The notes under the pieces were generated by a model that was given only the letters and a program-made list of their open reading frames with translations, ran no database searches and had not been told where the DNA came from. A stretch of 6,295 bases of DNA from Desulfobulbaceae bacterium UBA2262. GTDB taxonomy: Bacteria; Desulfobacterota; Desulfobulbia; Desulfobulbales; Desulfurivibrionaceae. Positions 1 to 6,035 of the stretch are shown piece after piece; positions within the stretch are counted from its first letter, which is position 1, and each line of letters opens with the position of its first letter. The stretch spans positions 1 through 6,295 of the forward strand of contig DDXK01000121.1 of assembly GCA_002347185.1 (NCBI GenBank), in the 5' to 3' direction. Position numbers and translations under genes: made by a program.

Positions 1-1
1 G

Positions 2-1387
2 CTCACCATCGGCGACGGCCTGGTCTCGCAGATTCCGGCCCTGGTCATCTCCACCTCCGCCGGCATCATCGTCAGCCGCGCCGCCTCGGACGTCAGCATG
101 GGCAAGGAATTCATGCAGCAGTTCGGGATGCAGCCCCAGGCCCTGGCGGTCTCTTCCGGAATCATCTTCCTCTTCGGCCTGATCCCCGGGCTGCCGCACA
201 TCCCCTTCCTTGTCCTGGGCATCGCCATGGGCGCCATCTCCCTGCTCGCCTTCAGGAAGGGAGAGGCCGACAAGGAGGCAAAAAAAGTCGAGGCGGAAAA
301 GGAAAAGAAGGAGGCCGCTCCCCCGCCCGGCTCGCCGGAAACCGTGGAAAGTCTGCTCCCCCTCGACATTCTGCAACTCGAAGTTGGCTACGGCCTGATT
401 CCCCTGGTGGATGAGGCCCAGGAGGGCGATCTGCTCGAACGGATCCGCGCCATCCGCCGGCAGTTCGCCATGGACATGGGCATGATCATCCCGCCCCTCC
501 ACGTGCGCGACAACCTGCAGCTCAAGCCGGATGAGTATCTCCTGCTCCTGAAGGGAGTGGAGGTGGCCAGGGGCGAAATCATGATGGGCCACCTCCTGGC
601 CATGGATTCGGGCATGGCCAAGCGCAAGATCGAAGGCATCCCCACCATGGAGCCCGCCTTTCAGCTCCCGGCCCTCTGGATCGGCCAGGAGAAGAAGGAT
701 GAAGCCCAGGTGGCCGGCTACACCGTGGTCGACCCCTCCACCGTCATTGCCACCCACCTCACCGAGGTGCTCCGCACCCACGCCGACGAACTCCTCGGCC
801 GGCAGGACGCCCAGAAGCTCCTGGACAACCTGGCCAAAACCCATCCCAAGGTGGTGGAGGAGCTGGTGCCGCACCTGCTCACCCTGGGGGCGGTGCAGAA
901 GGTGCTGCAGAACCTTTTACGGGAACGGGTTTCCATCCGCGACCTGCTCACCATCTGCGAGACCCTCGCCGATTTCTCGCCCATGGGCAAGGATCCGGAT
1001 ATCCTCACCGAGTATGTGCGCCAGAAGCTGGCCCGCTCCATTGTCGGCGCCTACACTGACGATCAGGGAACCCTTTCGGTGATCACCCTTTCCACCCAGG
1101 TGGAGGATATGGTGCGGGAATCGATCCAGAAAAGCGAACAGGGCGCCTTCCTGAACCTGGAGCCGAACCTGGCCCAGCGCATTCTCGCCTCCACCAGGGA
1201 ACTGGTGGAAAAGGTCTCGGGCGAGGGCTACCAGCCGATCATCATCTGCGCGCCGCTTGTCCGGCGCCATTTCCGCCGACTGATGGAGCGCTTCATGCCC
1301 CACGTCATGGTGCTTTCCCACAATGAGCTGACCACCCAGACCAAACTGCAGTCCCTGGGCACAGTGGAAATCAACCCGCGAAGATAG
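2..1387 (+). CDS. flhA: Flagellar biosynthesis protein FlhA, C-terminal two-thirds (5' end outside window)
   Basis: FlhA is the inner-membrane export-gate protein of the flagellar type III secretion system; its cytoplasmic domain forms a ring that docks chaperone-substrate complexes. The reading frame is open from base 2, and the 461 residues before the TAG stop compare with about 690 in the full family. The first visible residues, TIGDGLVSQIPALVIST, are the conserved FHIPEP-family stretch before the last membrane helices. Counting from base 2, two hydrophobic helices lie at about residues 47-64 and 66-84. A charged Lys/Glu/Pro-rich linker follows at about 85-115. The cytoplasmic domain then begins with LPLDILQLEVGYGLIPLVD and includes VVDPSTVIATHL and RERVSIRDLLTICETLAD. 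The internal ATG at 98 is not the start, because conserved sequence continues upstream of it. flhF follows after 20 bases, consistent with one operon. The identification is very secure; only the missing N terminus is unknown. Confidence 0.97.
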   Translation, partial: LTIGDGLVSQIPALVISTSAGIIVSRAASDVSMGKEFMQQFGMQPQALAVSSGIIFLFGLIPGLPHIPFLVLGIAMGAISLLAFRKGEADKEAKKVEAEKEKKEAAPPPGSPETVESLLPLDILQLEVGYGLIPLVDEAQEGDLLERIRAIRRQFAMDMGMIIPPLHVRDNLQLKPDEYLLLLKGVEVARGEIMMGHLLAMDSGMAKRKIEGIPTMEPAFQLPALWIGQEKKDEAQVAGYTVVDPSTVIATHLTEVLRTHADELLGRQDAQKLLDNLAKTHPKVVEELVPHLLTLGAVQKVLQNLLRERVSIRDLLTICETLADFSPMGKDPDILTEYVRQKLARSIVGAYTDDQGTLSVITLSTQVEDMVRESIQKSEQGAFLNLEPNLAQRILASTRELVEKVSGEGYQPIIICAPLVRRHFRRLMERFMPHVMVLSHNELTTQTKLQSLGTVEINPRR

Positions 1388-1397
1388 GACGCTAATC

Positions 1398-1402
1398 AGG
1401 AG
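1398..1402 (+). promoter_or_regulatory. Ribosome binding site that decides the flhF start
   Basis: AGGAG lies five bases before the ATG at 1408. A GTG at 1405 is in the same frame and directly precedes that ATG, but it would be only two bases from this site. The ATG is therefore preferred, and it yields the usual FlhF N terminus MRIKRFEA. Confidence 0.75.
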
Positions 1403-1407
1403 TAGTG

Positions 1408-2616
1408 ATGCGAATCAAACGTTTCGAGGCTGCCGACACTTACAGCGCCATGATCATGGTCAAGGAAGAGCTTGGGGAAAACGCGGTCATTCTCTCCACC
1501 CGCACCCTGAAGGAGCAGGGTGGCGCCGGCCGCAGGCCGCGGGTGGAGGTGGTGGCGGCCATGGAATACGATCAGGAACCCCTGGTGGTGCCGCCGCCGG
1601 AGGAAGCGGGAAGGAAGGAGAGGGAACCGCGTGTCGCCGACGGCGGCTACGGCTACCATACCCTGCGTTCCCCTAGTGAAAAGGGGCAGGCGGAGAAAAA
1701 AACGGATCACTTTGCCCGCAGCCTTTCCGAGAAAATGGCTGGACAGAGCGAGGCTTGCGGCAAGCCCCATTTTGAAGCCAACGACCTGCGCGCCCGCTTT
1801 GCCAGCTTTCTGCGCCGCCAGTACTGCGCAAAAAACGAAATCGACCGGGGGGCAAGGGAGCCGGCGGTAAGCGAGGCCGGAGGCAAGAGCCGTCCCGATC
1901 CGAAGCAGGTGGCCCAGTGGCGCGACAAGGTCATCGAGCAGCTGCGCATCCTCCCTCTCCAGATCGGAGGAGAAAAGGGCCCGGCGGTGGTTGCCCTGGT
2001 CGGGCCGACCGGGGTGGGCAAAACGACCACCGCCGCCAAAATCGCCGCCTGGTACAGCATCCACGAGGGCAAAAAGGTCGCCCTCCTTTCCATGGACTGC
2101 TACCGTATCGGAGCCACGGACCAGTTGCGCACCTACGCCAAAATCATGCGCCTCCCCTGTGAAATCGCCCTGCGCAAAAAGGATCTGGAAGCCGCCCTCC
2201 TGCGCCACCAGGACAAGGATCTCATCCTCATCGACACGGCCGGGAAGAGCCCCTATGACCCAAAACACATCCGGGAGCTGGAGGAGTGGTTTGCCGCCAT
2301 CCCAGGGCTTGCGCCCTACCTGGTTTTGAGCGCCACATACAAAAAAGAGGATCTCCAGCAGATACTCAAAACCTATGCCTCCCTGCAGATCAATGGCCTG
2401 GTGCTCACCAAGCTCGACGAAACCAGGGCCTATGCCACTCTCTGCCAGCTGCTGGCCAGCACCCCCCTGCCCATCTCCTGCCTCTGCACCGGACAAAGGG
2501 TGCCGGAAGACTTTCTGCTCGCCGACAGGGAATTTCTGCAAACGCTCTTCGGGCAGGGCTGGCAGGCGGCCGCCGCGGAGCTGGAGGCGGAGGCGGCTGG
2601 CAGGTGGGCCCAGTGA
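1408..2616 (+). CDS. flhF: Flagellar biosynthesis GTPase FlhF (SRP-type)
   Basis: FlhF is a cytoplasmic, membrane-associated GTPase of the SRP/FtsY family that marks where the (usually polar) flagellum is built. The protein is 402 residues, a normal length. The N terminus MRIKRFEAADTYSAM and the nearby ELGENAVILSTRTL form the typical B domain. A variable, charged linker follows at about residues 40-150, then the NG GTPase domain. Visible GTPase motifs are the P-loop GPTGVGKTTT (199-208), DCYRIGATDQLRTYAKI (from 230), DTAGKSPYD (from 276) and TKLDETRAYATL (334 onward, guanine specificity). The C-terminal TGQRVPEDFLLAD is also typical. DTAGK has Lys where I would expect Arg in many homologues, a minor difference. 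The gene sits between flhA and flhG, the classical arrangement, and its TGA lies 17 bases before the flhG ATG. FlhG is the expected regulatory partner. The call is secure. Confidence 0.96.
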   Translation: MRIKRFEAADTYSAMIMVKEELGENAVILSTRTLKEQGGAGRRPRVEVVAAMEYDQEPLVVPPPEEAGRKEREPRVADGGYGYHTLRSPSEKGQAEKKTDHFARSLSEKMAGQSEACGKPHFEANDLRARFASFLRRQYCAKNEIDRGAREPAVSEAGGKSRPDPKQVAQWRDKVIEQLRILPLQIGGEKGPAVVALVGPTGVGKTTTAAKIAAWYSIHEGKKVALLSMDCYRIGATDQLRTYAKIMRLPCEIALRKKDLEAALLRHQDKDLILIDTAGKSPYDPKHIRELEEWFAAIPGLAPYLVLSATYKKEDLQQILKTYASLQINGLVLTKLDETRAYATLCQLLASTPLPISCLCTGQRVPEDFLLADREFLQTLFGQGWQAAAAELEAEAAGRWAQ

Positions 2617-2633
2617 GAAAAAAGGACGCGACC

Positions 2634-3527
2634 ATGAACCAGGCGGAAACTTTGGAACGAATCATGACCCATTCAGCAGAGCAGAAAAAAACGACAAACC
2701 GGAAGCAGGGGGCGGTCCTGACCTCTCCCCCCCGGGTTATCTGCGTCACCAGCGGCAAGGGGGGAGTGGGCAAAACCAACATCGTCACCAACCTTGGCTT
2801 CGCCCTCTCCAAGGCGGGGAAAAAGGTGCTGGTCCTTGACGCCGATCTCAATCTGGCCAACGTGGATATCCTCCTCGGCCTCACCCCGCGCTACAACCTG
2901 CACCACGTATTCATGGGCGAAAAGAGCCTGCAGGAGGTCCTGGTGCAGGGGCCGGCCGGCCTGCTCATCCTGCCGGCCAGCTCAGGGATCATGGAGCTCG
3001 CCGAGCTCACCGAACATCAGCGCCTCTATTTCCTCGCCGAGATGGACGCCCTGGCCCAGGAGGTGGACATCATGCTGATCGACACGGCGGCCGGCATCAA
3101 CAACAACGTGATCTACTTCAACCTGGCCGCCCAGGAACGCATCATCATCCTCACTCCGGAGCCCACTTCGCTCACCGATGCCTATGCGCTGATCAAGGTG
3201 CTCTCCGGACGGCATGACGTGAAGCGGTTTCGCATCCTCGTCAACCTGGCCCGCTCCGAAAAAGAGGCCCTGGCGGTTTTCCGCAAGCTGAGCATCGTGG
3301 CCGACCGCTTCCTGGGCTCGCTTTCTCTCGACTACCTCGGCCACATCCCTTACGACAGCAAGCTTCCCCAGGCGGTCCGCGAACAGCGCCTGGTCTCGGA
3401 CCTCTTTCCCGACTCGGCGGCAAGCAGGATGTTCGGCCGGCTCGCCAGGGAGATTTCGCAGGAAGAACCAGAGGTTAAAGCCGACGGGAACATAAAATTT
3501 TTCTGGCAGGGGCTGATTGATCTGTAA
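2634..3527 (+). CDS. flhG: Flagellum number regulator FlhG (FleN/YlxH), MinD-like ATPase
   Basis: FlhG is a ParA/MinD-family ATPase that limits flagellum number and stimulates FlhF GTP hydrolysis; it cycles between cytoplasm and membrane. The protein is 297 residues. The deviant Walker A SGKGGVGKTN spans residues 40-49, with signature lysine K42 and catalytic-loop K47. LVLDADLNLANVD holds the A' motif (D69-D78), and LIDTAAG (from 148) is the switch II/Walker B region. The N-terminal NQAETLE resembles the FlhF-activating DQAxxLR motif, with the Gln kept but the first Asp and last Arg changed. The C terminus NIKFFWQGLIDL looks like an amphipathic membrane-targeting helix. The ATG at 2634 is chosen because AAGGA at 2622-2626 lies seven bases upstream. 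An in-frame GTG at 2613 overlaps the flhF stop (GTGA) and would add seven residues, but it has no good ribosome site. Confidence 0.95.
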   Translation: MNQAETLERIMTHSAEQKKTTNRKQGAVLTSPPRVICVTSGKGGVGKTNIVTNLGFALSKAGKKVLVLDADLNLANVDILLGLTPRYNLHHVFMGEKSLQEVLVQGPAGLLILPASSGIMELAELTEHQRLYFLAEMDALAQEVDIMLIDTAAGINNNVIYFNLAAQERIIILTPEPTSLTDAYALIKVLSGRHDVKRFRILVNLARSEKEALAVFRKLSIVADRFLGSLSLDYLGHIPYDSKLPQAVREQRLVSDLFPDSAASRMFGRLAREISQEEPEVKADGNIKFFWQGLIDL

Positions 3528-3540
3528 TATACTTTTTCAG

Positions 3541-3558
3541 ATGCGGAACATTCCGCAT
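3541..3558. repeat. Perfect palindrome overlapping the fliA start codon
   Basis: ATGCGGAA and TTCCGCAT are exact inverted copies around a CA centre. As RNA this would be a seven-pair stem with an ACAU loop. The right arm includes the first two bases of the ATG at 3557. It may be an RNA hairpin that limits fliA translation or a DNA operator; no T-run follows, so a terminator is unlikely. The function is inferred only. Confidence 0.6.
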
Positions 3559-4363
3559 GAAGGCCATGAACGCACCCGCTATGAATAAACAGCCGTCGCC
3601 GAAATTCAAAGACTACACCAACACCTTTTTCAGCCAGTCGGAACCGCTCAACGCGGAAAAACGCAACGAGCTGATTCTTACCTATACGCCGTTGATCAAA
3701 TATATCGCCGCCCGCCTGGCCGCCCGCCTACCCGCGCAGATCGCGGTCGACGACCTCATCAGCTGCGGGATCATTGGTCTCATCGACGCCATCAACAAAT
3801 TCGACCTCTCCAAGAACGTCCAGTTCAAGACCTATGCGGAGTTCCGCATCAAAGGGGCCATGCTCGACGAACTGCGCGCCCTCGACTGGGTTCCCCGCTC
3901 GGTGCGCAGGAAGATCACGGATCTGGAAAGGGTGTACGCCGACATCGAAAAAAAACAGGGCCGCCCAGCCACCGACGACGAGGCGGCAAAGGCCCTGGGC
4001 ATGCAGCTGGAGGACTTTTACCATCTTCTGGACGAAACCAAGGCTGTCACTTTCATGGACATCGAATTCCTCCGCCAGAATGCCAGCGAAGGCAGTGAAC
4101 CGACCCTGGCGGAGAGCTTTGCCCTGGACGACCGGGATCCCTTCACCGCCATCAACATGGCGCAGATCCGGGATCTCATTGCCGCCGCCATCAACGAGTT
4201 GCCGGAAAAGGAAAAACTGACCGTTTCCCTTTATTATCAGGAGGAGCTTACCATGAAGGAAATCGGGGAGGTTCTCGGCTATACCGAGTCGCGTATCTCC
4301 CAGATGCACAGCAAGGCCATGCTGCGCCTCCGCTCGAAACTCAAGAAAGTGCTGGCCGGCTGA
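3557..4363 (+). CDS. fliA: Flagellar sigma factor FliA (sigma-28)
   Basis: FliA is the RNA polymerase sigma factor for late flagellar and chemotaxis genes, normally held back by the anti-sigma factor FlgM until the hook is finished. The protein is 268 residues from the first ATG, slightly longer than many FliA proteins (about 240-260). Region 2 spans about residues 43-113, with YTPLIKYIAARLA, DLISCGIIGLIDAINKFD and FKTYAEFRIKGAMLDELRA followed by WVPRSVR. Region 3 runs to about residue 160. Region 4 (about 205-262) ends in the helix-turn-helix LTMKEIGEVLGYTESRISQM and KAMLRLR. The start is uncertain: the ATGs at 3557, 3566 and 3581 share one frame and none has a convincing ribosome site. GAAGG at 3559-3563 is too near 3566 and too far from 3581. 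The gene begins 29 bases after flhG and probably shares its transcript. The product call is secure; only the N terminus is doubtful. Confidence 0.95.
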   Translation: MKAMNAPAMNKQPSPKFKDYTNTFFSQSEPLNAEKRNELILTYTPLIKYIAARLAARLPAQIAVDDLISCGIIGLIDAINKFDLSKNVQFKTYAEFRIKGAMLDELRALDWVPRSVRRKITDLERVYADIEKKQGRPATDDEAAKALGMQLEDFYHLLDETKAVTFMDIEFLRQNASEGSEPTLAESFALDDRDPFTAINMAQIRDLIAAAINELPEKEKLTVSLYYQEELTMKEIGEVLGYTESRISQMHSKAMLRLRSKLKKVLAG

Positions 4364-4435
4364 CCCGCAGCCGCCTCCCTGGAACGATGCGATCCAAGGC
4401 CGGGAACACGCTATTTTGTAACTATCTTTTTTTAT

Positions 4436-4463
4436 TTGCAAATCCAACCGGTGCAGGTACAAT
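4436..4463 (+). promoter_or_regulatory. Candidate sigma-70 promoter for cheY
   Basis: TTGCAA (4436-4441), a 16-base spacer and TACAAT (4458-4463) match the -35 (TTGACA) and -10 (TATAAT) boxes at four and five of six positions. T-rich DNA lies just upstream and could act as an UP-like element. The predicted transcript start near 4470 gives a leader of about 70 bases. No sigma-28 type sequence (TAAA with GCCGATAA) is seen here, so cheY does not look like an obvious FliA target. This rests on consensus matching alone. Confidence 0.45.
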
Positions 4464-4472
4464 GAAGTACCT
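4455..4472. repeat. Six-base dyad over the cheY -10 box
   Basis: AGGTAC and GTACCT are exact inverted copies around AATGAA. The left half overlaps the candidate -10 box TACAAT. It could be an operator for a dimeric regulator or a short transcript-start hairpin. The T-run after it is too short for a convincing terminator. Chance occurrence cannot be ruled out. Confidence 0.35.
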
Positions 4473-4525
4473 TTTCACCATGGTAACAGGCAATCTCGGG
4501 TGCCGGGGTTGTTATCTGGCAAGGC

Positions 4526-4541
4526 TGTTCAGGAGGGAACA
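4526..4541 (+). promoter_or_regulatory. cheY ribosome binding site in a hairpin loop
   Basis: AGGAGG (4531-4536) is a full-consensus site four bases before the cheY ATG. It is flanked by TGTTC and GAACA, which can pair as a five-base stem that puts the whole ribosome site in the loop and the A of the start codon in the stem. The strong site fixes the start at 4541 rather than the in-frame ATG at 4559. Confidence 0.6.
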
Positions 4542-4921
4542 TGGCTGCAGATCCTAATATGAAAATTCTTGTTGTAGACGATTTCGCCACCATGCGCCGC
4601 ATAGTGAAAAATATCCTCACCCAGCTCGGTTTCAAAAACATCATCGAGGCCGACGACGGCACCACGGCCCTGGACGTGCTCAAAACAGAAAAAATCGGCC
4701 TGATCATTTCCGACTGGAACATGCCGAAGATGACCGGGCTTGACCTGCTCAAGGCAGTGCGTGCCGACGCGAGCATGGCCAACACCCCCTTCATCATGGT
4801 TACCGCGGAAGCGCAGCAGGACAACATCATCCTGGCGGTCAAGGCCAAGGTGAGCCAGTACATCGTCAAACCCTTCACCGCAGAAACCCTGGCAGAAAAG
4901 CTGACCAAAATCTTCGGCTGA
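4541..4921 (+). CDS. cheY: Chemotaxis response regulator CheY, single receiver domain
   Basis: CheY is phosphorylated by the kinase CheA and then binds the flagellar switch protein FliM to change motor rotation. The protein is 126 residues, one receiver domain with no output domain, the usual CheY length. All key residues are visible: acidic pair D13/D14 in KILVVDDF, phospho-acceptor D58 in IISDWNMPKMTG, T88 in MVTAEAQ, Y107 and K110 in YIVKPFT. Each of D58, T88, Y107 and K110 is one position after its E. coli counterpart, so this looks like an active, true CheY. DWNMPKMTG is the typical CheY form of this motif. It follows fliA, as in many polar flagellar clusters, but no cheZ or cheA comes next in this window. 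The following gene starts only eight bases after the stop. Confidence 0.94.
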   Translation: MAADPNMKILVVDDFATMRRIVKNILTQLGFKNIIEADDGTTALDVLKTEKIGLIISDWNMPKMTGLDLLKAVRADASMANTPFIMVTAEAQQDNIILAVKAKVSQYIVKPFTAETLAEKLTKIFG

Positions 4922-4929
4922 TCTGAACC

Positions 4930-5799
4930 ATGGCGGAAGACCGGCCCCAATCCGACGAGCTCTCCGGCAAACAGGCCAGTCAGGCGCCTGACAGCGAGGA
5001 GGCAAACTGGGGAGAGGATTGGGAGAGCGCCTTCGAGGCGGAAGAGGATCATTTCTTTTCAGGCGAGGGAGAAGCGTCCGACGGATTCTTCCTCGACGAG
5101 AAGTCGGCGACCACCGGCATCAAGGAGGCGAGCGACAATCTCGCCTCCTCCCTCGCGCAAAGCCTGGACAGCATTCCCGATCAGCAGGAACCTGGCGGCG
5201 CCTCCACCCTCGTCTCCCTGCTGAAGGGCACGACTTCCGGCGGCGCTGCCATTGCCGGGAGCGTCGCCAGCCTCTGGCAGCGGCTTCAGGCGCTGCCCCC
5301 ATGGTACCGCATCCCTTCCTACCTCCTGCCGTTCCTGCTCCTGGGAATCCTTGCGCTTTTCATGGGGCAGGAGACCACCACCCCGATCTCCCCAGGAGAG
5401 AACAGCGCTCCGGCGGGAGAGGAAGGCGGGGAGCTCCCAGCCCCCACCGCCGAGCTTGCCCTCCCGGAGTCAGCGCCGGAAAAGATCCGCAAGAAATGGC
5501 CCTTCCCCTCCTTCCTGATCGCGGTGCCATCAGAAAACGCCAACCAGCGCATGGCCTTTCTCATGGTGGACATCACCCTGGTCGCGGTCCTTGCCCCCAA
5601 TGAAGAGCCGCCAGCGGAGAAAAAAAACCTGGTTCGCGATCTCATCTACCAGTTTTACCGCAACCAAAGCAGTGAGGAGCTGCGCAGATTCTCCCTGGCC
5701 CGTGGGGAGATGAACAGAAAGCTTCGCGCCTGGCTTCACAAGCAATGGCCTGACGCCCCCATAGAATCGATTATCTTCGACCGTTACAGCATCAGCTGA
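4930..5799 (+). CDS. FliL-like single-pass membrane protein with acidic N-terminal extension
   Basis: The protein has 289 residues. Residues 1-127 are polar and strongly acidic in the first 60, with Trp/Phe spots such as NWGEDWESAFEAEED and HFFSGEGEASDGFF. They are probably cytoplasmic and disordered. One hydrophobic helix lies at about 128-146 (IPSYLLPFLLLGILALFMG). A Pro/Glu-rich linker follows to about 185. The C-terminal 100 residues resemble the periplasmic FliL domain: a strand FLMVDITLVAVL, a helix with NLVRDLIYQFYRNQSSEEL, a second helix RKLRAWLHKQW, and a final strand ESIIFDRYSIS. FliL supports stator function at the flagellar base; ordinary FliL is about 150-200 residues with its helix near the N terminus, so the extension here is unusual. 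The gene starts eight bases after cheY without a clear ribosome site, which suggests translational coupling. No other Met start precedes the membrane helix. The FliL link rests on pattern resemblance only; an unrelated fold remains possible. Confidence 0.6.
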   Translation: MAEDRPQSDELSGKQASQAPDSEEANWGEDWESAFEAEEDHFFSGEGEASDGFFLDEKSATTGIKEASDNLASSLAQSLDSIPDQQEPGGASTLVSLLKGTTSGGAAIAGSVASLWQRLQALPPWYRIPSYLLPFLLLGILALFMGQETTTPISPGENSAPAGEEGGELPAPTAELALPESAPEKIRKKWPFPSFLIAVPSENANQRMAFLMVDITLVAVLAPNEEPPAEKKNLVRDLIYQFYRNQSSEELRRFSLARGEMNRKLRAWLHKQWPDAPIESIIFDRYSIS

Positions 5800-5870
5800 C
5801 CCCTTCACAGTACCGTTCCCCTCCTTGCCAAAACCACACACGCCTCTGGCCGCCTCGGCTTCAAAATACT

Positions 5871-5915
5871 TTACAAAAAAGTAATCCGCCAATGCTTTAT
5901 TTTACTTTTTTGTAT
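5871..5915. promoter_or_regulatory. Paired dyads, candidate enhancer sites for the amtB promoter
   Basis: TTACAAAAAAGTAA (5871-5884) and TTACTTTTTTGTAT (5902-5915) each read as TTAC-N6-GTA(A/T), so each half is itself a dyad. Together, 5872-5884 and 5902-5914 form an exact 13-base inverted repeat with a 17-base loop. The centres are 31 bp apart, close to three helical turns. They lie about 110 and 140 bp before the predicted transcript start, typical for activators of sigma-54 polymerase. The motif does not match the classical NtrC site GCAC-N6/7-GTGC. A stem-loop terminator for the preceding gene is the alternative reading, but the stem is AT-only at its core. Confidence 0.5.
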
Positions 5916-5960
5916 AAAAACGAACACACCCCCAGCCCGCCCATAATCGTATAACCCACT

Positions 5961-5988
5961 GAAATAAAATATATTAAAATTAAAAACA
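5961..5988. other. AT-rich tract between enhancer candidate and sigma-54 promoter
   Basis: Apart from its first base (G) and last base (C) this stretch is only A and T, with several A- and T-runs. In sigma-54 systems the DNA between enhancer and promoter is often bent, by IHF or by its own sequence. Bending here is an inference; I do not see a clear IHF consensus. Confidence 0.35.
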
Positions 5989-5993
5989 AGCAC

Positions 5994-6009
5994 TGGCACG
6001 CACCTTGCT
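5994..6009 (+). promoter_or_regulatory. Sigma-54 (RpoN) promoter of amtB
   Basis: TGGCACG, four bases (CACC), then TTGCT is a full match to the -24/-12 consensus TGGCACG-N4-TTGCW with exact spacing. The predicted transcript start is near 6020, giving a leader of about 80 bases before the ATG at 6099. amtB genes are commonly driven by RpoN with NtrC-type activators when nitrogen is scarce, which fits this position. Confidence 0.88.
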
Positions 6010-6035
6010 TTACACCAGCCCGTTGGTTGGATCTG

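Larger units (their letters stand above)
4364..4540. other. fliA-cheY intergenic region
   Basis: This is a 177-base gap with no gene that I can support. The first part is GC-rich and holds no clear terminator. An AT-rich tract at about 4411-4442, with a run of T, leads into the candidate promoter at 4436-4463. The cheY leader follows and contains a small palindrome, ACCATGGT (4477-4484), and the ribosome-site hairpin at 4526-4541. The gap suggests that cheY is a separate transcription unit, possibly with read-through from fliA. Confidence 0.6.

Noticed and set aside
1396..2541. Long open frame (381 codons) on the - strand opposite flhF
   Set aside because: It is antisense to a gene with every FlhF motif. 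The translation is low-complexity and Gly-rich with no recognisable domain, a common by-product of GC-rich codon use.
3504..3533. Possible promoter before fliA (TGGCAGG for sigma-54, or TATACT as a -10 box)
   Set aside because: The -12 element is absent for sigma-54, and no acceptable -35 box lies 16-18 bases before TATACT. Read-through from flhG is the simpler explanation.
3728..4462. Long open frame (244 codons) on the - strand opposite fliA
   Set aside because: It is antisense to clear sigma-factor regions 2-4, has no family resemblance, and its start lies in an AT-rich tract without a ribosome site.
4517..4532. Sigma-54-like sequence TGGCAAG-N4-TTCAG before cheY
   Set aside because: The essential GC of the -12 element is missing, and the transcript would start at or after the cheY start codon, leaving no ribosome site.
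4470..4540. Riboswitch (for example cyclic-di-GMP type) in the cheY leader
   Set aside because: The leader is only about 70 bases and lacks the conserved core sequence of that class. Only short stems are visible.
5849..5861. Rho-independent terminator after the FliL-like gene (GCCG-CCT-CGGC stem)
   Set aside because: The stem is four pairs and is followed by only two T before the run breaks, too weak to call.
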